The position numbers and the translations under genes are program-made. Source: Saccoglossus kowalevskii (lineage: Eukaryota; Hemichordata; Enteropneusta; Harrimaniidae). Taken from it: 26,043 bases of DNA. The stretch covers positions 36,167 to 62,209 of the forward strand of contig NW_003126886.1 of assembly GCF_000003605.2 (NCBI RefSeq), in the 5' to 3' direction. Each line of letters begins with the position of its first letter. Positions within the stretch are counted from its first letter, which is position 1. This document shows positions 1-11,807 of this stretch, piece by piece. The notes under the pieces are model-generated. The model saw nothing but the letters and a program-made list of their open reading frames with translations, was not told the DNA's origin and ran no database searches.

Positions 1-620
1 ACTTTACTTTACTATTTTCGCCACACATTAGTATAGCATGTCATTTTACGTTGTGATTTAATTCTTTTAGAAACGATAGGTCACAGTCACTAAAAACTGA
101 AAGAGGACACAATGACAATGACTTATTTTTGATCAAGATCTATCACCAAACTTATTATATTTCATTCAAATATACCAACAGAACATTAATAAAAAATACA
201 TAATAATATTGCACCAACATTTTTGCGATAATTATTGTAATAGGTTATATTGTAATATTATTAAAAAAAATGTATTTCTATTATGAGGTTACCGTGAGAA
301 TACTAGGAAGTATACATGAGGACATTATAGTGAGTGAATAGACCGTTGTGTAGCTAGGGGAAATGAGATCCTGAACTACTTGTGTGCATACATTTAATAC
401 ACATCTTTTCTTTGCTTAACCGTTTCACCACCAGACTTTCTCGCCCAAATGTTTCTGAACTTTTTTCTTATACATGTATTCTTCAATATTTCTGGAAATG
501 AACCCTAATTTTGGAGTCAACACACAAAATTTGAGTAAATTTTTAGTTTTTACTCCAAAAATTTGGCTATTTTTGTGCCAATCTTCTGAAGAAAAGTGCA
601 GACTAATAACAGAACTATTT
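1..620. other. AT-rich non-coding sequence
   Basis: No exon with credible coding similarity is seen on either strand apart from the possible repeat arm at 280-336. Readings are short and stop-rich. Confidence 0.6.
280..336 (+). repeat. Possible solo arm related to the 12199-12343 fold-back element
   Basis: The words attatgaggt, atac and gaagtat occur in the same order and spacing as in the reverse complement of 12292-12343, with many substitutions between them. Relationship tentative. Confidence 0.35.
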
Positions 621-1415
621 TAGCTCCGCTGTCGACTTTGTCGAGCGAAGCTTATCATATGAGTGATCGTCCGTCGCCGTCGTGTCAATGTTTTACTTTT
701 TCGACTTCTTCTTGAAAACTACTAGCCTGAATGCTTTGAAACTTGGTGTATATGTACCTCAGGTAGACCTCTCTTAGGTTTGTTCATTTCATTTGGTGAA
801 TATTTTTGGAATTTTTTATAAAAAGTGACATTTTCGACTTCTTGTTAAAAACTGCAAGTCCAATTGCTTTGATATTACATATATAGGTACTACATGTGGT
901 CCTCTCTCAGATTTGTTCATTTTGTAATAATATCTTTAATTCTCTAATTTTGGTGAATATTTTTGTCATTTTTGGTAAAAAGTGATATTTTCGACTTCTT
1001 GTTAAAAACCGCAAGTCCAATTGCTTTGATATTACATATATAGGTACTACATGTGGACCTCTCTCAGATTTGTTTATTTTGCAATGATATCTTCAATTCT
1101 CTAATTTTGATGAATATTTTTGTCATTTTTGGTAAAAAGTGATATTTTCGACTTCTTGTTAAAAACTGCAAGTCCAATTGCTTTTATATTACATATATAG
1201 GTACTACATGTGGACCTCTCTCAGATTAATTTCGTGGTGATATTTTCAATTATCTAAGTTTGATGATTATTTTTGTCATTGTTGGTGAAAAATGATATTT
1301 TTGACTTCTTGTTGAAAACAGCAAGTCCCATTGCTTTGATACTATACATATTGTTCATTTTCTAATGATATCTTCTGTTCTTTAATTGGAATGTGCGTTG
1401 CTAACAGCGGAGCTA
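621..1415 (+). mobile_element. Interspersed element with 12-bp terminal inverted repeats and internal 157-bp repeats (copy 1)
   Basis: The element starts with TAGCTCCGCTGT (621-632) and ends with the exact reverse complement ACAGCGGAGCTA (1404-1415). A characteristic head follows (gagcgaagcttatcatatgagtgatcgtccgtcgccgtcgt). The interior is a tandem array marked by gacttcttgtt at 836, 993, 1150 and 1303 (spacing 157, 157, 153), each with aaaactgcaagtccaattgc and acctctctcagatttgtt. There is no long ORF. Two more copies occur in this window, so it is a repeat family. It looks like a non-autonomous DNA transposon, but the transposase family cannot be assigned and no clear target-site duplication was found. 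Confidence 0.75.
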
Positions 1416-3434
1416 TCTCAGCCGACAGGCTGCTTGTTTAGAGTTGTGATAAAAAGACTGGTGATGAAAAGTTTAAAAAATAACAGCCTGAAATGAAAAC
1501 GGAAAACATTTTCCACTTTGCGTTCATTGATTGGATTCTATGTCCATAATGCAATATAGCATTTGTGTCTTTGATATAAACAGTGGAATGTGTTTGAATG
1601 TAATATCTATCATATTGAATGTGATAGTGACATAGTTTACTCATATAATAAAATTTGAATGTTCAAATATGTGCTGATAATTTTTGGAACGATTGCAGGA
1701 GCAGCTTTTCATGGAACAGTAAATGCTTTTTTTTAGTGCTTGATAATAATAATAAATGTGATATATCTAGTGAATATATTGAGCAGTCGGAAATAAATAA
1801 AAAGCCAGGTAATCTGAGTATTGACTCTGTCTGTGTGTAATCACTGAACACAGTAATATATGCTTTTACTGTGGATGACAAAATTACATTACAATCAATA
1901 CACATGTACACTGTAATAGATGGATGGCAAGATACAATCCGTTCTCTGTAATTGAGTATAGAATTAGTATTGATGAGGTTTCTATGGTTATATGGAATGG
2001 ATACTGTTGTTAGGGACTCGCATAGTCAGACAAACTGTCTTGTAGGATGATGAGGGTGTGTTGTCACTGGAACAGCTACATGTAATTACACTTTGTGTGC
2101 TTACATCCACTTTTATGAATTCATGTGTGAATAGGTTTCATAAGTTTACGTTATGTTTCTATGAATACGATGTTTAAAACACAATATTAGTGAATTACAC
2201 ATAGTACACTAGAATTTGGTGTAAACAATGTGTTTTACATGCATTGTATACATGTACATCAAATACAACTCAATTAAATGTTTATAATTTTGTATTCACT
2301 GGTTTAAATTTTATGGGATTTGATGTTGCAAGTGATTATTCATTTAGCTACATGTATCATCAAAATAAACAAAGTATAAATCAAGAAAATATTTGTGACT
2401 TTTTTAGTATTTTCTTGAAGTTTAAAGGATTACGCCCTACATGTATCTTGTCAGCCCTGTACTTTTACCTTGACATGACCACGTAAGAGTTAAAAACATT
2501 AGTATTCTTTATTGATTAATAGAATAGAATAGAATAGAATAGAATAGATAGATAAATAGAATAGAATAGAATAGAATAGATAGAATAAATAGAATAGATA
2601 GAATAGAATAGAATAGATAGAATAGAAAAGAATAGGAGCTTGTCAAAATTGAAATACGGAAGTCTTTGAGTTATATATCTCTACTTATATTTATTGCTCA
2701 TCTATACATCTGTATATATGTTAAATACTAGATTTAGATATAGAGCTATAAAAATTGTCATAAAATAGATAATTTATTAGTAAGCTCTAGGCTGGTTTAG
2801 TAGAGCTGTGCTCTTTACATAAATTATATAACTATTGGCTTGATGTCAAACATGTACAGACATGTGCGTTCTCTTACAATAAACTTTCAATAGTCGCCAG
2901 TGGCAGATTAGATTTGGCGACAACAAATTAAGTCACTTTCGTCATCAATACCTAAGACTAAACCATAAATTATTCTGAGAAATGTTCATCATTTAAAAAC
3001 ATGTCATCACCAACAAAAAGGTGTTTAACATCAGGAATGTATTACAGCAGAACGCCATGGTCTCGTCCCAACGTTCGTGGAGTATGGAAGTTACATTGTA
3101 TTTTCATTAGTTATGAAGTGTACCATGTGGTTGTATTTTCATGAGCAAACTGAATACACTGCCTCTCAAGTATAAAATAAAAATAAATATACCGGTAGAT
3201 TGATTCTAAGAAACAAACCATTTTTGTTCAGAAAATTGGTACTATGGAAAATATAAAATTATAAAAATGAACGAAATTACAAGAGATTTATTGCTATCAC
3301 GCAATGTAATTTAAATTAGGTAATGCTGGTTTCAGGCCCTGTTATTATTTTACTATGGATTCATCCAGCCCAGTTCATTGTAGTTTGATTTTATTTCTCT
3401 GTTTTGGGGCATTTTTTTTTTTGTACATCTTTTT
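1416..3434. other. Non-coding sequence between element copies
   Basis: Apart from the AGAAT microsatellite, only short low-complexity readings of 61-82 codons occur. They contain no domain motifs and are rich in Tyr, Ser and Ile codons, as chance AT-rich ORFs are. Nothing else is supported. Confidence 0.6.
2519..2635 (+). repeat. (AGAAT)n microsatellite
   Basis: A run of AGAAT pentamers broken by AGATAG and AAATAG variants, directly visible. Confidence 0.97.
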
Positions 3435-4020
3435 TGCCCTGCTGTCATCAAAGATGATCGAGCAGAGCTTATGGGTTGACCACACCTGTCGCCGTACGTC
3501 ATCAACTTTGCTTATCATATGAGTGATTGTCCGTCGTCGTCCACGCCAACTTTTTACTTTTTCGACTTCTTCTTGAAAACTGCAAGCCTTATTGCTATAA
3601 TACTTGGTGTCCCTTGGGCAGATCTCTCTTAGATTTGTTCATTTCGTGATGATATCTTCAATTCTCTAATTTTGCTGAATATTTTTTTCATTTTTGGTAA
3701 AAAATGATATTTTGGACCTTTTGCTGAAAGTGAAAACCGCATCTCCGATGTCTTTGATATTATATTTATTGGTACTATAGGTAGACCTCTCTCAGATTTG
3801 TTCATTTCATGATGATATCTTCAATTCTTTTTTTTTTGATGAATAATTTTGTCATTTTTGGTAAAAATTGACTTTTGACTTCTTGTTTAAAATAGCAAGT
3901 CTGATTGCTTTGATACTAAACATACCGGTACACATGTTAGGTAGACCTCTAAGTTTTGTTCATTTTGTAATAATATCTTCAGTTCTTTAATTGAAATGTG
4001 CATTGCTAACAGTGGAGCTA
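3435..4020 (+). mobile_element. Second, more diverged copy of the same inverted-repeat element
   Basis: The copy shares the head words gcagagctt, cttatcatatgagtgattgtccgtcgtcg and tttttcgacttcttcttgaaaactgcaag. It contains two to three internal units (gacctctctcagatttgttcattt, tgatgatatcttcaattct) and ends ACAGTGGAGCTA (4009-4020), one base different from copy 1. Its left terminus is eroded (tgccctgctgt). It is shorter than copy 1 because it has fewer internal 157-bp units. Confidence 0.7.
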
Positions 4021-4832
4021 CAATGTATCTCAGTCTACTTTTCTTTGCCTTGCTATTCATACCACACCTATCTTGGATGGTCCTCTGTCAGTGTTTATTA
4101 CATTTTTGAATTTTTGCACATGTATAATGCATGGACTCCAGTAGACAACTGTATCAGTTGGAAGCTAGGCTTTCTTAGTACACATGCCAATGTTTTCCAG
4201 AAATGCTCAAGTTCAGGTCAAGGTTATTTCAAGGTTTTTACGTTTTGTTGCTTTTATATGAACAGTAAGGTGGGGTGGGACTAAAATACCTTCCTAAAAT
4301 CTTCAAGTCAGGGTCATCACAAGGCCTCAGGTCAGGGTCATCACAAGGTCACATGTTGATTGCATGTGTGTTGGGGTCAGGAGGTTACTCCTTCATCAAG
4401 ATCTTTCAAGGAAAGGTCAACGTCATCTCGCATGTCACTTTGTCATATTGTCTAAATTTGTCATTCTCAATTCAGTCACATGTAACAAATAATGCAAATA
4501 TATATTCTGGTAATAGTGACAACAACTTAATGTTTCATCTTCAATTTCCTGTACCCCCACATCATCAATTATACATATCAATGCATTACATACACAAATA
4601 CATTTCCTCTTATGGGATATGCCCTTACAGTGACCATGGTTACAATTACTAAACTGTCATAGATTCCACTTCTCCTATCCACCTAGTAACTGCCACTGCC
4701 CTCTGTACTTGTCAATTACAGTGGATCTCTACAAAATGCAAGGTTGCTTGTCTTACAAACTACTAAGAATATGAAACTCATTTAGGCAGATTAGTCTGCA
4801 AAATTTTGATAGTTGTTTTGAAAGCAAACTTA
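4021..4832. other. Non-coding stretch with AGGTCA-like words
   Basis: Readings of 97 and 125 codons overlap here. The first starts inside the right end of the repeat element and the second spans a direct repeat, so both look accidental. Confidence 0.55.
4303..4350 (+). repeat. 24-bp direct tandem duplication
   Basis: Two adjacent copies of tca(a/g)gtcagggtcatcacaagg. This lies in a short stretch rich in AGGTCA-like words with no convincing gene. Confidence 0.8.
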
Positions 4833-5216
4833 GCTAGCTTTTATGTGATCAAAATAAAGAATGCCGAACTACGTAAATGTCTAAGTAGGTTCCGTCTGAG
4901 CAATCATAAACTAAAAATTGAAACAGGGATTTACACCAAACCAAAAACCGAAATATGAAATAGAATCTGCGAACTGTGTTCAAATAATAAAGTAAAAGAT
5001 GAGTACCATTTCATGATTGAATGCCCCTTTTATGAAAAATCGCGGAAAGCATTATTTGAAGAGACTACTAAGCACATTATAAATTTCATGAATATGAGTG
5101 ACTACAACAAATTTTTAAAATTAATGGGTGATACAAACCTGAATGTACAAATACCAGTTGCCCAATTTATCAAAAATAACACGAACCTTAGACAGCAACA
5201 TCTTCTGGCAAATTAA
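4833..5216 (+). pseudogene. Decayed C-terminal end of a non-LTR retrotransposon reverse transcriptase
   Basis: Reading codons from 4833 gives ...KNAELRKCLSRFRLSNHKL, then KIETGIYTKPKTEI, an in-frame TGA at 4956-4958, then NRICELCSNNKVKDEYHFMI and ECPFYEKSRKALF, ending with a stop at 5214. The L..FR.S.H.L.IE.GRY pattern and the C-x2-C-x9-H-x4-C zinc motif followed by P(F/Y)Y are typical of the ORF2 C-terminus of many invertebrate LINEs (Jockey/CR1-like groups). No endonuclease or polymerase core precedes it, so this is a 5'-truncated dead copy. The exact clade cannot be given. The open reading from 5013 is only the part after the broken codon. Confidence 0.8.
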
Positions 5217-5520
5217 CATAAATACTTTTCTCCTTTAATAAGTTTTTTTTTTTTTTTCTCATTTCCATCTTTCATTGATTTACTGTTTATTGCTTTTTTT
5301 ATTATTATTATTTCATCTATTTTTTTCCCAATATTATTACCAACATTTATTAATAGTTTTTTTTGTAATTGTAGTCTGTTGATTTATTTTTTAAACCATT
5401 GTTGTGCTTTAGACAGTAATTCTTGTAAAATTTGTATGTTTTATATATGTGTTTTAGCAGTTAGTATAACCATTTTAATTCCTTCTGAGGAATTTTAAGT
5501 GTTTCAATAAACCTATTTTT
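5217..5520 (+). mobile_element. 3' untranslated tail of the LINE fragment with stem-loop and poly(A) signal
   Basis: The T-rich region after the stop contains a perfect 6-bp stem AATTCC / GGAATT (5477-5494, loop ttctga) followed 11 bases later by AATAAA (5506-5511). A stem-loop shortly before the tail is usual for LINE RNA recognised by its own reverse transcriptase. The end near 5520 is approximate; no long A tail or target duplication was identified. Confidence 0.6.
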
Positions 5521-7778
5521 TAGCTAAATGTAGTACTGTAGTTTACAATAAGCAGAAGCATCTTATCTGAAACCTGAAAACTCATGATGTTATAATATGG
5601 GTTTAAGTCTGAATACGAGGACTTTCTTAGGATGTAAAGTCTTATCATGGGGGTAGGCTCCCCCAGGCGTGTCAGAGTATGAAAGTTTTATCCGACTTGA
5701 AATCGGCAGCCCCAAACCATCTATAAATATTCATTTGGAGGGAGTAGTGTTCAGTTGAATGTCCTGCATGAATTTCATTCTGATGATATGATAAAATACC
5801 TCTATTTTCAAATGGAATAAACTATAAAGACTTGAATTATTACACCATGAATATAGCTACAGTACTGGTATACTGTGAGTCATTGAATTTTCACTGTTGG
5901 AATGTTTTGCAATCTGAGGATATTATTGCATTCATGATGTCACTGACACTTAGTGTTGGAAGACTTCACTGAAATGTTTACTGCTAAAATAATTTGCAAT
6001 TTTCACTGACCCGTGAATTTCAAGCAATTTACATTTAATATGTACAAGTCGTTGACGTTTCAGAATTTGTTATTTGTTTTCGTAAATTTGCATTTTAAAA
6101 TTATGGCAAGGGGGAGCTAAATTCGAGAGTTGAATGACAATCAGTTTACGAATATTCATGATCTAACTTTTATATCGTTCAAAACGCAATGACCATTGAA
6201 CATATAGTTCCAGGTAGATCAAGTGACAGTGTATGTTTCTCAACACTCGAAGGTTCCAGTTTGAACCCTGCTATTGTTACAGTAAGATTTCCTCAGTATC
6301 GTTACTACTAGACTTGTTTCAAGGTACATGTAGTTCCACAATTTAAAAACTGTCACATGATCTCAGAGTTGAAATGATCCTGTTTGGAAAAACATTTATT
6401 ATCTGTAGTGAACCATTCTGATTGGCCGAACAGTTTTCGGTAGATTTTACTGGCTACTTATACTCAAAACTGGCATGGGAATAGAAACTATATTATTATT
6501 CCTTGTACATGTATTTATTCAACCTGAGTTAATGAATAATCATTGCTCTCATTTGTCTTGATGAGATGTTGTTAATTTACGTGTTATTTATGACAAGCAC
6601 ATGTACATGTTTAAGTCAGGTATGTTTTATCTTAATTATAAGTTGATGTGTGGTATTCACACTTGTACATTAATCTTGTAATGCTATAAGGGGATGGTGT
6701 ATCTGGTGTAAAGATGATATCTTGAGGTTTTAGTTGCCTGAATATGCGTCAAGAGTGTGTTTTTATTTAATATGCAAACTATGGTTAAATACATGATGAC
6801 CACAATTCTCCATGTTTAGAAAAAATACTCCAAAATATTACAACAATAAACAATAACAATAAACAATAACAATACACAAGTAGAGGCAAATCTTTCTGTC
6901 AACTTAAATTGAAATAGCATGTAATGAAAAACATTATTTTATATTTTAGGTTAAATATAGAATCGTTAGAAAAATTTTGCAAACAAAGCCTTAAAAAAAT
7001 TATTGTTGTAGACTGGCTCGCTCATGAACTATGAAGTTTTGTGAATCCTCAAAGTGTGATTGGGTGTAGGACGTTAATTGATACTTTTACATTATTTTGA
7101 TCGAGATGACTTTACATATATCAAAGTTGCAGCTAAAAAGGAACTACATATACATGAATAAACCATGCAAATTACAGTGATACAAGTATGTAGATGTCTC
7201 TATAATCACTGTATGCTAACTCTAGGGTTAATTGTTATTTTACCACAGTTGCGAGTAGAACGTTTTTGGTGCAGATTTTGACCAGTTCACTTGCTATTGC
7301 TTGTGTGTATATGTATATGTTGCAAAACTGATCAAAATCATGCGATATCCTCGCCGCTGAGAATGGATATTCCTTAATTATAAAAACGTGTCACGCCTGT
7401 AAATGCATGATAGTTATTTCATAAGGAGTATTTTTAATTTGTTTATTTGATTTTCTTAGGCCTTGTTAAAAATAATATTTCTGGTATAATTATTTTGTTT
7501 TATTTATGCAAAAATATTCAACAACCCAAAAATTTTGCAGGTTTTTAATCAATTCGCCAACAGAGGGCGATGTTCAGTGGTTAAATAAGTGGGGGGAAAA
7601 AATTGCCTCGCATCCTAACCATAAGCATTTTTTAGTCTTGAAACAGGACTTGTGTTTTACGTTCCATTTGTACATGTGTGCAATTATTTTTCAGTCATGT
7701 CCACACCATTAGTCCAAATGTAAGTCATAATGGGTTTTGTTTCCGTTGATCTTTGATCTACTGGTAACCGATTTCATT
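5521..7778. other. Non-coding AT-rich stretch
   Basis: No exon or RNA gene recognised. A small GC-rich palindrome TGGGGGTAGGCTCCCCCA lies at 5648-5665, and a CTCF-like word ccaacagagggcga at 7557-7570. Confidence 0.55.
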
Positions 7779-7842
7779 AAAACTTGTTTTCGACAATTGA
7801 CCTTCTGATTACTGGTGGGCATTTATTTTTTTTCACAATTAT
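7779..7842 (+). repeat. 64-bp direct repeat, left copy (partner 8036-8099)
   Basis: The segment starting aaaacttgttttcgacaatt and ending ttttcacaattat is repeated at 8036-8099 with only a few substitutions and identical length, 257 bp apart. The left copy is outside the inverted-repeat element and the right copy is inside it. Confidence 0.9.
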
Positions 7843-7888
7843 TCTGAATTTGGTACAAATACATAAAAAGGTGAACTGGTTCAGTCTG

Positions 7889-8181
7889 TATCATATCTAA
7901 TACTGTAAAATACTTTATTTTCACTGGAATGACTTCTCAGGTGTAAAATATAGGCACACACGTGATAATAAAATAAGTGCGATATTTACTATATGGGGGG
8001 GCGCCATCTTAAATGCAGCATAAAACTTAGTTTTAAAAACTTGTTTTTGACAAGTGACCTTCTGATTACTGGTGGTCATTTATTTTTTTTCACAATTATA
8101 GCAAATATATAGCTGTTCGGTAAAAATAGCAAAAATTAATTCCAAGTGAAAATAAAGTATTTTACAGTATATCATATGATA
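7889..8181. mobile_element. MITE-like element with ~30-40-bp terminal inverted repeats
   Basis: The sequence atactgtaaaatactttatt (from 7900, continuing ttcactggaat to 7930) is matched in reverse complement at 8139-8170 with a single-base gap. A weaker extension, TATCATAT at 7889-7896 and ATATGATA at 8174-8181, lies outside it. The core ends as TA-CTGTAAAATAC..., compatible with a Tc1/mariner-type TA target, which is inference. There is no coding capacity. Confidence 0.75.
8036..8099 (+). repeat. 64-bp direct repeat, right copy (partner 7779-7842)
   Basis: The same 64 bp, with shared words accttctgattactggtgg and catttattttttttcacaat, lying between the arms of the MITE-like element. Confidence 0.9.
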
Positions 8182-9026
8182 TTTTCTGACATACCATTAT
8201 ACTAACAAATGTCAATTGATACATTTAATAGGTCATTGCTTCTTTCTGTAATTGCATGAAATTGTTTTTTTTTCACAAAAACATTGTACTCCACCATTTT
8301 CTTTGGAATGTCTGGTATTTAGCTCATAAAAATCAATTTGAAAACAGGACTGTGCCATTTTAAATAACTTGTTTTTAGGTCTCAGTTAAAACCTAAATGA
8401 TTCTGTGTTCATTGACTCTATGTAAATATGCCATATAATGTAACACATGATGTAAGACAGTCTAGAACTGTGCCATTAGTTGTCTTTGTAAGCACGTAAT
8501 GAAACTCAAATCATGGCTGCATACACACACAGTTCAAAGTGTTTTGCCTTATAACATTTGTAGTTAGGAGAATGACATCTAGTCAAAAGAGGTTTTTGAT
8601 ATTCTCATCAAAACTATTACCATAGGCTGACTAGAACTTGCCCTAAAACGAGATTCCTATGGAAGTTGGGCTACCTTCTATGTTTAAGTAAAGACAAAAT
8701 GAAAAGTGAATGCATTAAATATTCACTGGGTTTTATTTTTTGTTGATAAATAAAATCTGCTAAACTGAAATCATGTAAACATGTAAAATAACAACACAAT
8801 TTTGTGAACTTAAAAACCAAGTTTTTTAACTTTTGAATCATTTCATCAGTTCCTTGTTTGTAACCCTTATTGTTCAGGTTTCTTATTTCTGATTATGCAT
8901 GTGTCAGTTTTAAATGTGCAAATCACAATTTTTTTAATTTATTTCTTTAGTCAATTACAAAGTACAATTTTAAAAACATTCAATTTGAAATGCAATTAAA
9001 AACATGTTTCTTGTGCCTAATCATTG
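8182..9026. other. Non-coding AT-rich stretch
   Basis: I see no gene, repeat or motif I can support here. Confidence 0.55.
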
Positions 9027-11807
9027 ATATATGAATGGGTTATTTAGATACTTATGTATGGGTTCAGTGCTCTATAATTAGGGTACATGTATATATGGGT
9101 TCATTTCCCATATTACTTAGGTACATGTATGTATGGGATTAGTGCTCTATTAGGTATGTATGGGTTTCATTCCTCTATGATTTGGGTATATATGGGTTCA
9201 GTGCTTTATTATTGGGGTATGTATGGGTTCAGTGCTTTATTATTTGGGTATATATGGGCTCAGTGTGCTATTATTTGGGTATATATGGGTTCAGTGTGCT
9301 ATTATTTGAGTATGTATTGGTTCAGTGCTCTGTTATTTGGATATACATATGGGTTCAGTGTTCTATTATTTGGGTATGTATGGGTTCAGTGCTCTGTTAT
9401 TTGGGTATATATGGGTTCAGTGTTCTATTATTCGAGTATGTATTGGTTCAGTGTTCTATTATTCGAGTATGTATTGGTTCAGTGTTCTATTATTCGAGTA
9501 TGTATTGGTTCAGTGCTCTGTTATTTGGGTATGTATGGGTTCATTGCTCTGTTATTTGGGTATATATTTGTTCAGTGCTCTGTTATTTGGGTATGTATGG
9601 GTTCAGTGCTCTGTTATTTGGGTATATATTTGTTCAGTGCTCTGTTATTTGGGTATGTATGGGTTCAGTGCTCTATTATTCGAGTATGTATTGGTTCAGT
9701 GCTCTGTTATTTGGGTATGTATGGGTTCAGTGCTCTATTATTTGAGTATGTATTGGTTTAGTTCTCTGTTATTTGGGTATGTATGGGTTCAGTGCTCTGT
9801 TATTTGGGTATATATTTGTTCAGTGCTCTATTATTTGGGTATGTACATGTATGGGTTCAGTGCTCTGTTATTCGAGTATGTATGGGTTCAGTGTTCTATT
9901 ATTTGGGTATATATGAGTTCAGTGTTCTATTATTTGAGTATGTATTGGTTCAGTGCTCTGTTATTTGGGTATATATGGGTTCAGTGTTCTATTATTTGGG
10001 TATATATGAGTTCAGTGTTCTATTATTAGAGTATGTATTGGTTCAGTGCTCTGTTATTCGAGTATGTATGGGTTCAGTGTTCTATTATTTGGGTATATAT
10101 GAGTTCAGTGTTCTATTATTTGAGTATGTATTGGTTCAGTGCTCTGTTATTTGGGTGTATATATGGGTTCAGTGTTCTATTATTTGGGTATATATGGGTT
10201 CAGTGTTCTATCATTTGGGTATATATGAGTTTACTGTTCTATTATTTGGGTATGTATTGGTTCAGTGCTCTATTATTTGGGTATGTATTGGTTCAGTGCT
10301 CTGTTATTTGGGTATATATGGGTTCAGCGTTCTATTATTTGGGTATATATGGGTTCAGTGTTCTATTATTTGAGTATGTATTGGTTCAGTGCTCTGTTAT
10401 TTGGGTATGTATGGGTTCAGTGCTCTATTATTCGAGTATGTATTGGTTCAGTGCTCTGTTATTTGGGTATGTATGGGATGGGTTCAGTGCTCTGTTATTT
10501 GGGTATGTATGGGTTCAGTGTTCTATTATTTGAGTATGTATGGGTTCAGTGTTCTATTATTTGAGTATGTATTGGTTTAGTGCTCTGTTATTTGGGNNNN
10601 NNNNNNNNNNNNNNNNNNNNNNNNNNNNNNNNNNNNNNNNNNNNNNNNNNNNNNNNNNNNNNNNNNNNNNNNNNNNNNNNNNNNNNNNNNNNNNNNNNNN
10701 NNNNNNNNNNNNNNNNNNNNNNNNNNNNNNNNNNNNNNNNNNNNNNNNNNNNNNNNNNNNNNNNNNNNNNNNNNNNNNNNNNNNNNNNNNNNNNNNNNNN
10801 NNNNNNNNNNNNNNNNNNNNNNNNNNNNNNNNNNNNNNNNNNNNNNNNNNNNNNNNNNNNNNNNNNNNNNNNNNNNNNNNNNNNNNNNNNNNNNNNNNNN
10901 NNNNNNNNNNNNNNNNNNNNNNNNNNNNNNNNNNNNNNNNNNNNNNNNNNNNNNNNNNNNNNNNNNNNNNNNNNNNNNNNNNNNNNNNNNNNNNNNNNNN
11001 NNNNNNNNNNNNNNNNNNNNNNNNNNNNNNNNNNNNNNNNNNNNNNNNNNNNNNNNNNNNNNNNNNNNNNNNNNNNNNNNNNNNNNNNNNNNNNNNNNNN
11101 NNNNNNNNNNNNNNNNNNNNNNNNNNNNNNNNNNNNNNNNNNNNNNNNNNNNNNNNNNNNNNNNNNNNNNNNNNNNNNNNNNNNNNNNNNNNNNNNNNNN
11201 NNNNNNNNNNNNNNNNNNNNNNNNNNNNNNNNNNNNNNNNNNNNNNNNNNNNNNNNNNNNNNNNNNNNNNNNNNNNATTTGGGTATGTATGGGTTCAGTG
11301 CTCTATTATTTGAGTATGTATGGGTTCAGTGCTCTGTTATTCGAGTATGTATGGGTTCAGTGCTCTGTTATTCGAGTATGTATTGGTTCAGTGCTCTGTT
11401 ATTTGGGTATGTATTGGTTCAGTGCTCTGTTATTTGGGTATGTATGGGTTCAGTGCTCTATTATTCGAGTATGTATTGGTTCAGTGTTCTATTATTCGAG
11501 TATGTATTGGTTCAATGCTCTGTTATTTGGGTATGTATGGGTTCAGTGCTCTATTATTTGAGTATGTATGGGTTCAGTGCTCTATTATTTGAGTATGTAT
11601 TGGTTCAGTGCTCTGTTATTTGGGTATGTATGGGTTCAGTGCTCTGTTATTTGGGTATGTATGGGTTCAGTGCTCTATTATTTGAGTATGTATGGGTTCA
11701 GTGCTCTGTTATTCGAGTATGTATGGGTTCAGTGCTCTGTTATTCGAGTATGTATTGGTTCAGTGCTCTGTTATTTGGGTATGTATTGGTTCAGTGCTCT
11801 GTTATTT
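9027..11807 (+). repeat. Large 31-bp minisatellite, interrupted by an assembly gap
   Basis: Head-to-tail units of 31 bp, starting for example gtatgtatgggttcagtgct and continuing ctgttatttgg, with recurrent variants (tatatat for tatgtat, ttgg or tttg for tggg, gttct for gctct, attcgag for atttggg). Units are degenerate at the left border (9027-9190) and stop abruptly at tgttatttttcac on the right. About 67 units are visible and roughly 90 would fit if the gap is repeat. Because 31 is not divisible by 3 and the unit has no stop in any + frame, very long overlapping open readings appear in all three frames. They are by-products of the repeat, not genes. Confidence 0.97.
10597..11276. other. Assembly gap (680 N)
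   Basis: A continuous run of N inside the 31-bp minisatellite. The true repeat length here is unknown, and an exon hidden in it cannot be ruled out. Confidence 1.

Noticed and set aside
5648-5665. TGGGGGTAGGCTCCCCCA palindrome as an RNA terminator or tRNA-like SINE head
   Set aside because: An isolated hairpin in an animal genome without A/B boxes or repeats; no function can be supported.
6250-6280. Sequence ggttccagtttgaaccctg resembling a tRNA T-arm
   Set aside because: No acceptor stem, D-arm or anticodon arm can be built around it on either strand.
7557-7570. CTCF-like word ccaacagagggcga (also gcgccctcgtgg at 20132)
   Set aside because: Each has two or more mismatches or a spacing change from the core motif; chance is likely.
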